From Spongospora subterranea (lineage: Eukaryota; Endomyxa; Phytomyxea; Plasmodiophorida; Plasmodiophoridae), in assembly GCA_900404475.1 (NCBI GenBank), contig OUQQ01000589.1, positions 24,972-35,473 on the forward strand: DNA of 10,502 bases. Reading direction: 5' to 3'. The notes beneath the pieces were generated by a model. The model saw only the letters and a program-made list of their open reading frames with translations, searched no databases and was not told the DNA's origin. Positions 9,957 to 10,502 of the stretch are shown here, one piece after another (positions within the stretch are counted from its first letter, which is position 1; each line of letters opens with the position of its first letter). A program made the position numbers and the translations under genes.

Positions 9957-9991
9957 AACTGTAAACTCTGCAATAGCGGTATTTTACAGTT
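9957..9991. repeat. Subterminal inverted repeat in the transposon end
   Basis: AACTGTAAA (9957-9965) and TTTACAGTT (9983-9991) form a perfect 9-bp stem with a 17-nt loop, 17 bp inside the putative tip. In Harbinger elements subterminal repeats near the tips are typical binding sites for the element's Myb-like protein or transposase; that role is inference here. Confidence 0.7.
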
Positions 9992-10153
9992 TCGGAACCC
10001 AACCGCACGACTGAAGACGGAAAATATTGTACAGCCGACGGAAAATCCGCCGATTTCTGTCCCGTGCCCTTGGCTGGATCCTGAAAACTTAAGCCAACTG
10101 CGTTTCCTCTTTTTTAGAGAAAAATTAGAGTGCGCCTGGCAACCACGGAGTTG

Positions 10154-10228
10154 CATTATGTCATTTCGCCCGTTTCTCCATAACGCCATAGTCCATTATG
10201 TCATTTTGATCATCATTATGCCATAATG
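10154..10228. repeat. Phased CATTATG repeats, ending in an inverted pair
   Basis: CATTATGTCATTT occurs at 10154-10166 and 10194-10206, exactly 40 bp apart. A third CATTATG at 10214 is 20 bp further and is followed after one base by its inverse CATAATG (10222-10228). A diverged form, CCATAACGCCATAG, lies between them at 10178-10191. The last copy ends 100 bp before the Myb start codon. Confidence 0.7.
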
Positions 10229-10276
10229 AGCGACTGTTTGCCAGACACTCAATTGCGCAGTTTCAAAGAGTTGTGC

Positions 10277-10323
10277 CGTTCCCCAGACGTTCCCCAGACG
10301 GTTCCCCAGACGGTTTCCCCACA
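10277..10323 (+). repeat. Four-copy 11-13 bp tandem repeat in the Myb-gene leader
   Basis: CGTTCCCCAGA occurs twice in direct tandem (10277-10287, 10288-10298). A copy with an extra G follows (10299-10310), then a diverged one, CGGTTTCCCCACA (10311-10323). The array ends 5 bp before the ATG at 10329, so it probably lies in the 5' UTR. An in-frame upstream stop at 10227-10229 and the absence of another in-frame ATG argue against it being coding. Confidence 0.8.
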
Positions 10324-10328
10324 CAACA

Positions 10329-10502
10329 ATGACGCCATCGGAGAACCATCACAGAGCCGTATGGGATGCAACCAAGGACCAATTCCTAGTCGCGCAGCTG
10401 CAGGCTCAGGCGGATATGGGCAAGCGCGCCGACACAATCTTCAAGAAAGAAGCCTGGTCGGCGGTAACTGTAGCATTTAACAAACAATTCAAATGCAGTC
10501 TA
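10329..10502 (+). CDS. Myb/SANT-like DNA-binding protein, transposon accessory (3' end missing)
   Basis: The first 58 codons of a frame that is open at the window edge. After a short leader it reads AVWDATKDQFLVAQLQAQ (residues 10-27), then MGKRADTIFKKEAWSAV and TVAFNKQF (30-54). This is the pattern of the Myb/SANT-like domain (W..D..FL..L..Q...G.R....F.KEAW..V...FN..F) shared by L10-interacting-Myb-like proteins and the accessory ORF of PIF/Harbinger transposons. Trp12, Trp43 and Phe50 are the expected core aromatic positions. In such elements the protein binds the transposon ends and helps the transposase reach the nucleus and DNA. ATG 10329 is the first in-frame ATG after a stop at 10227. 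It could be a domesticated host copy; the nearby transposon tip favours an element gene. Confidence 0.8.
   Translation, partial: MTPSENHHRAVWDATKDQFLVAQLQAQADMGKRADTIFKKEAWSAVTVAFNKQFKCSL

Larger units (their letters stand above)
9940..10502 (+). mobile_element. Left end of a PIF/Harbinger-type DNA transposon (runs off window)
   Basis: The likely 5' tip is GAGCATCTCCACC at 9940, directly after TTATTA (9934-9939). TTA is the target site duplicated by PIF/Harbinger elements, and termini like GAGCATCTCCA are known from many of them. Inside follow a 9-bp inverted repeat, phased CATTATG repeats and a small tandem repeat. Then comes the start of a Myb/SANT-like protein, the accessory DNA-binding partner that these elements usually encode beside a DDE transposase. 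The transposase, right terminal repeat and second TTA are outside the window, so completeness and activity cannot be judged. The insertion lies 20 bp past the pseudouridine synthase stop. An alternative is a host Myb gene with a chance match in its flank. Confidence 0.7.

Noticed and set aside
9576..10226. 216-codon plus-strand open frame over the synthase 3' end and transposon tip
   Set aside because: Out of frame with the synthase motifs and crosses the apparent element boundary; a shadow frame.
10226..10480. 84-codon open frame over the Myb start
   Set aside because: Different frame from the Myb/SANT motif; a shadow of the 10329 frame.

Overview
The window is nuclear DNA from a eukaryote with short spliceosomal introns. 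I could place 23 introns of 46-75 nt, all GT..AG, in seven genes with close-packed intergenic spaces. Compact genes, dense tiny introns and families common in fungi suggest a fungus, possibly an early-diverging (chytrid-like) one. That placement is inference; nothing here fixes the species. Exon joins below were worked out by eye from splice signals, reading-frame continuity (every summed CDS length is a multiple of three) and family motifs.

Layout, left to right: (1) 1-1300, the 3' part of a CDK10-type protein kinase, ten exons, 5' end outside the window. (2) 1301-2499, about 1.2 kb with no convincing gene but a cluster of small inverted repeats. (3) 2500-2759, a very small two-exon gene for Tom7, a subunit of the mitochondrial outer-membrane protein import channel. 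(4) 2760-3557, non-coding, with a block rich in AAACCGGTT-type palindromes and a 40-bp minisatellite. (5) 3558-5029, a seven-exon membrane-anchored alpha/beta hydrolase of the ABHD1/ABHD3 family. (6) 5168-6225, a four-exon homologue of CCDC51/MITOK, the pore subunit of the mitochondrial ATP-sensitive potassium channel. (7) 6244-6638, minus strand, a small NATD1-like GNAT acetyltransferase whose stop lies 18 bp from the CCDC51 stop (convergent). (8) 6863-8331, a two-exon ARMT1/DUF89 metal-dependent phosphatase, divergent from the acetyltransferase. (9) 8501-9919, a three-exon RluA-type tRNA pseudouridine synthase (RPUSD2/Pus9/Rib2 family). (10) 9940-10502, the left end of what looks like a PIF/Harbinger-type DNA transposon, starting 20 bp after the synthase stop. 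It carries subterminal repeats and the first 58 codons of a Myb/SANT-like protein, and continues beyond the window.

The genes do not form an operon or a recognised pathway. They are mostly housekeeping functions: cell-cycle/transcription kinase, two mitochondrial membrane proteins, lipid hydrolase, tRNA modification, metabolite or protein damage control. The least ordinary parts are the transposon end with its phased repeats, the palindromic and minisatellite DNA before the ABHD gene, and a fungal-type CCDC51 gene with two in-frame 3' splice sites. I did not find a convincing previously undescribed system.
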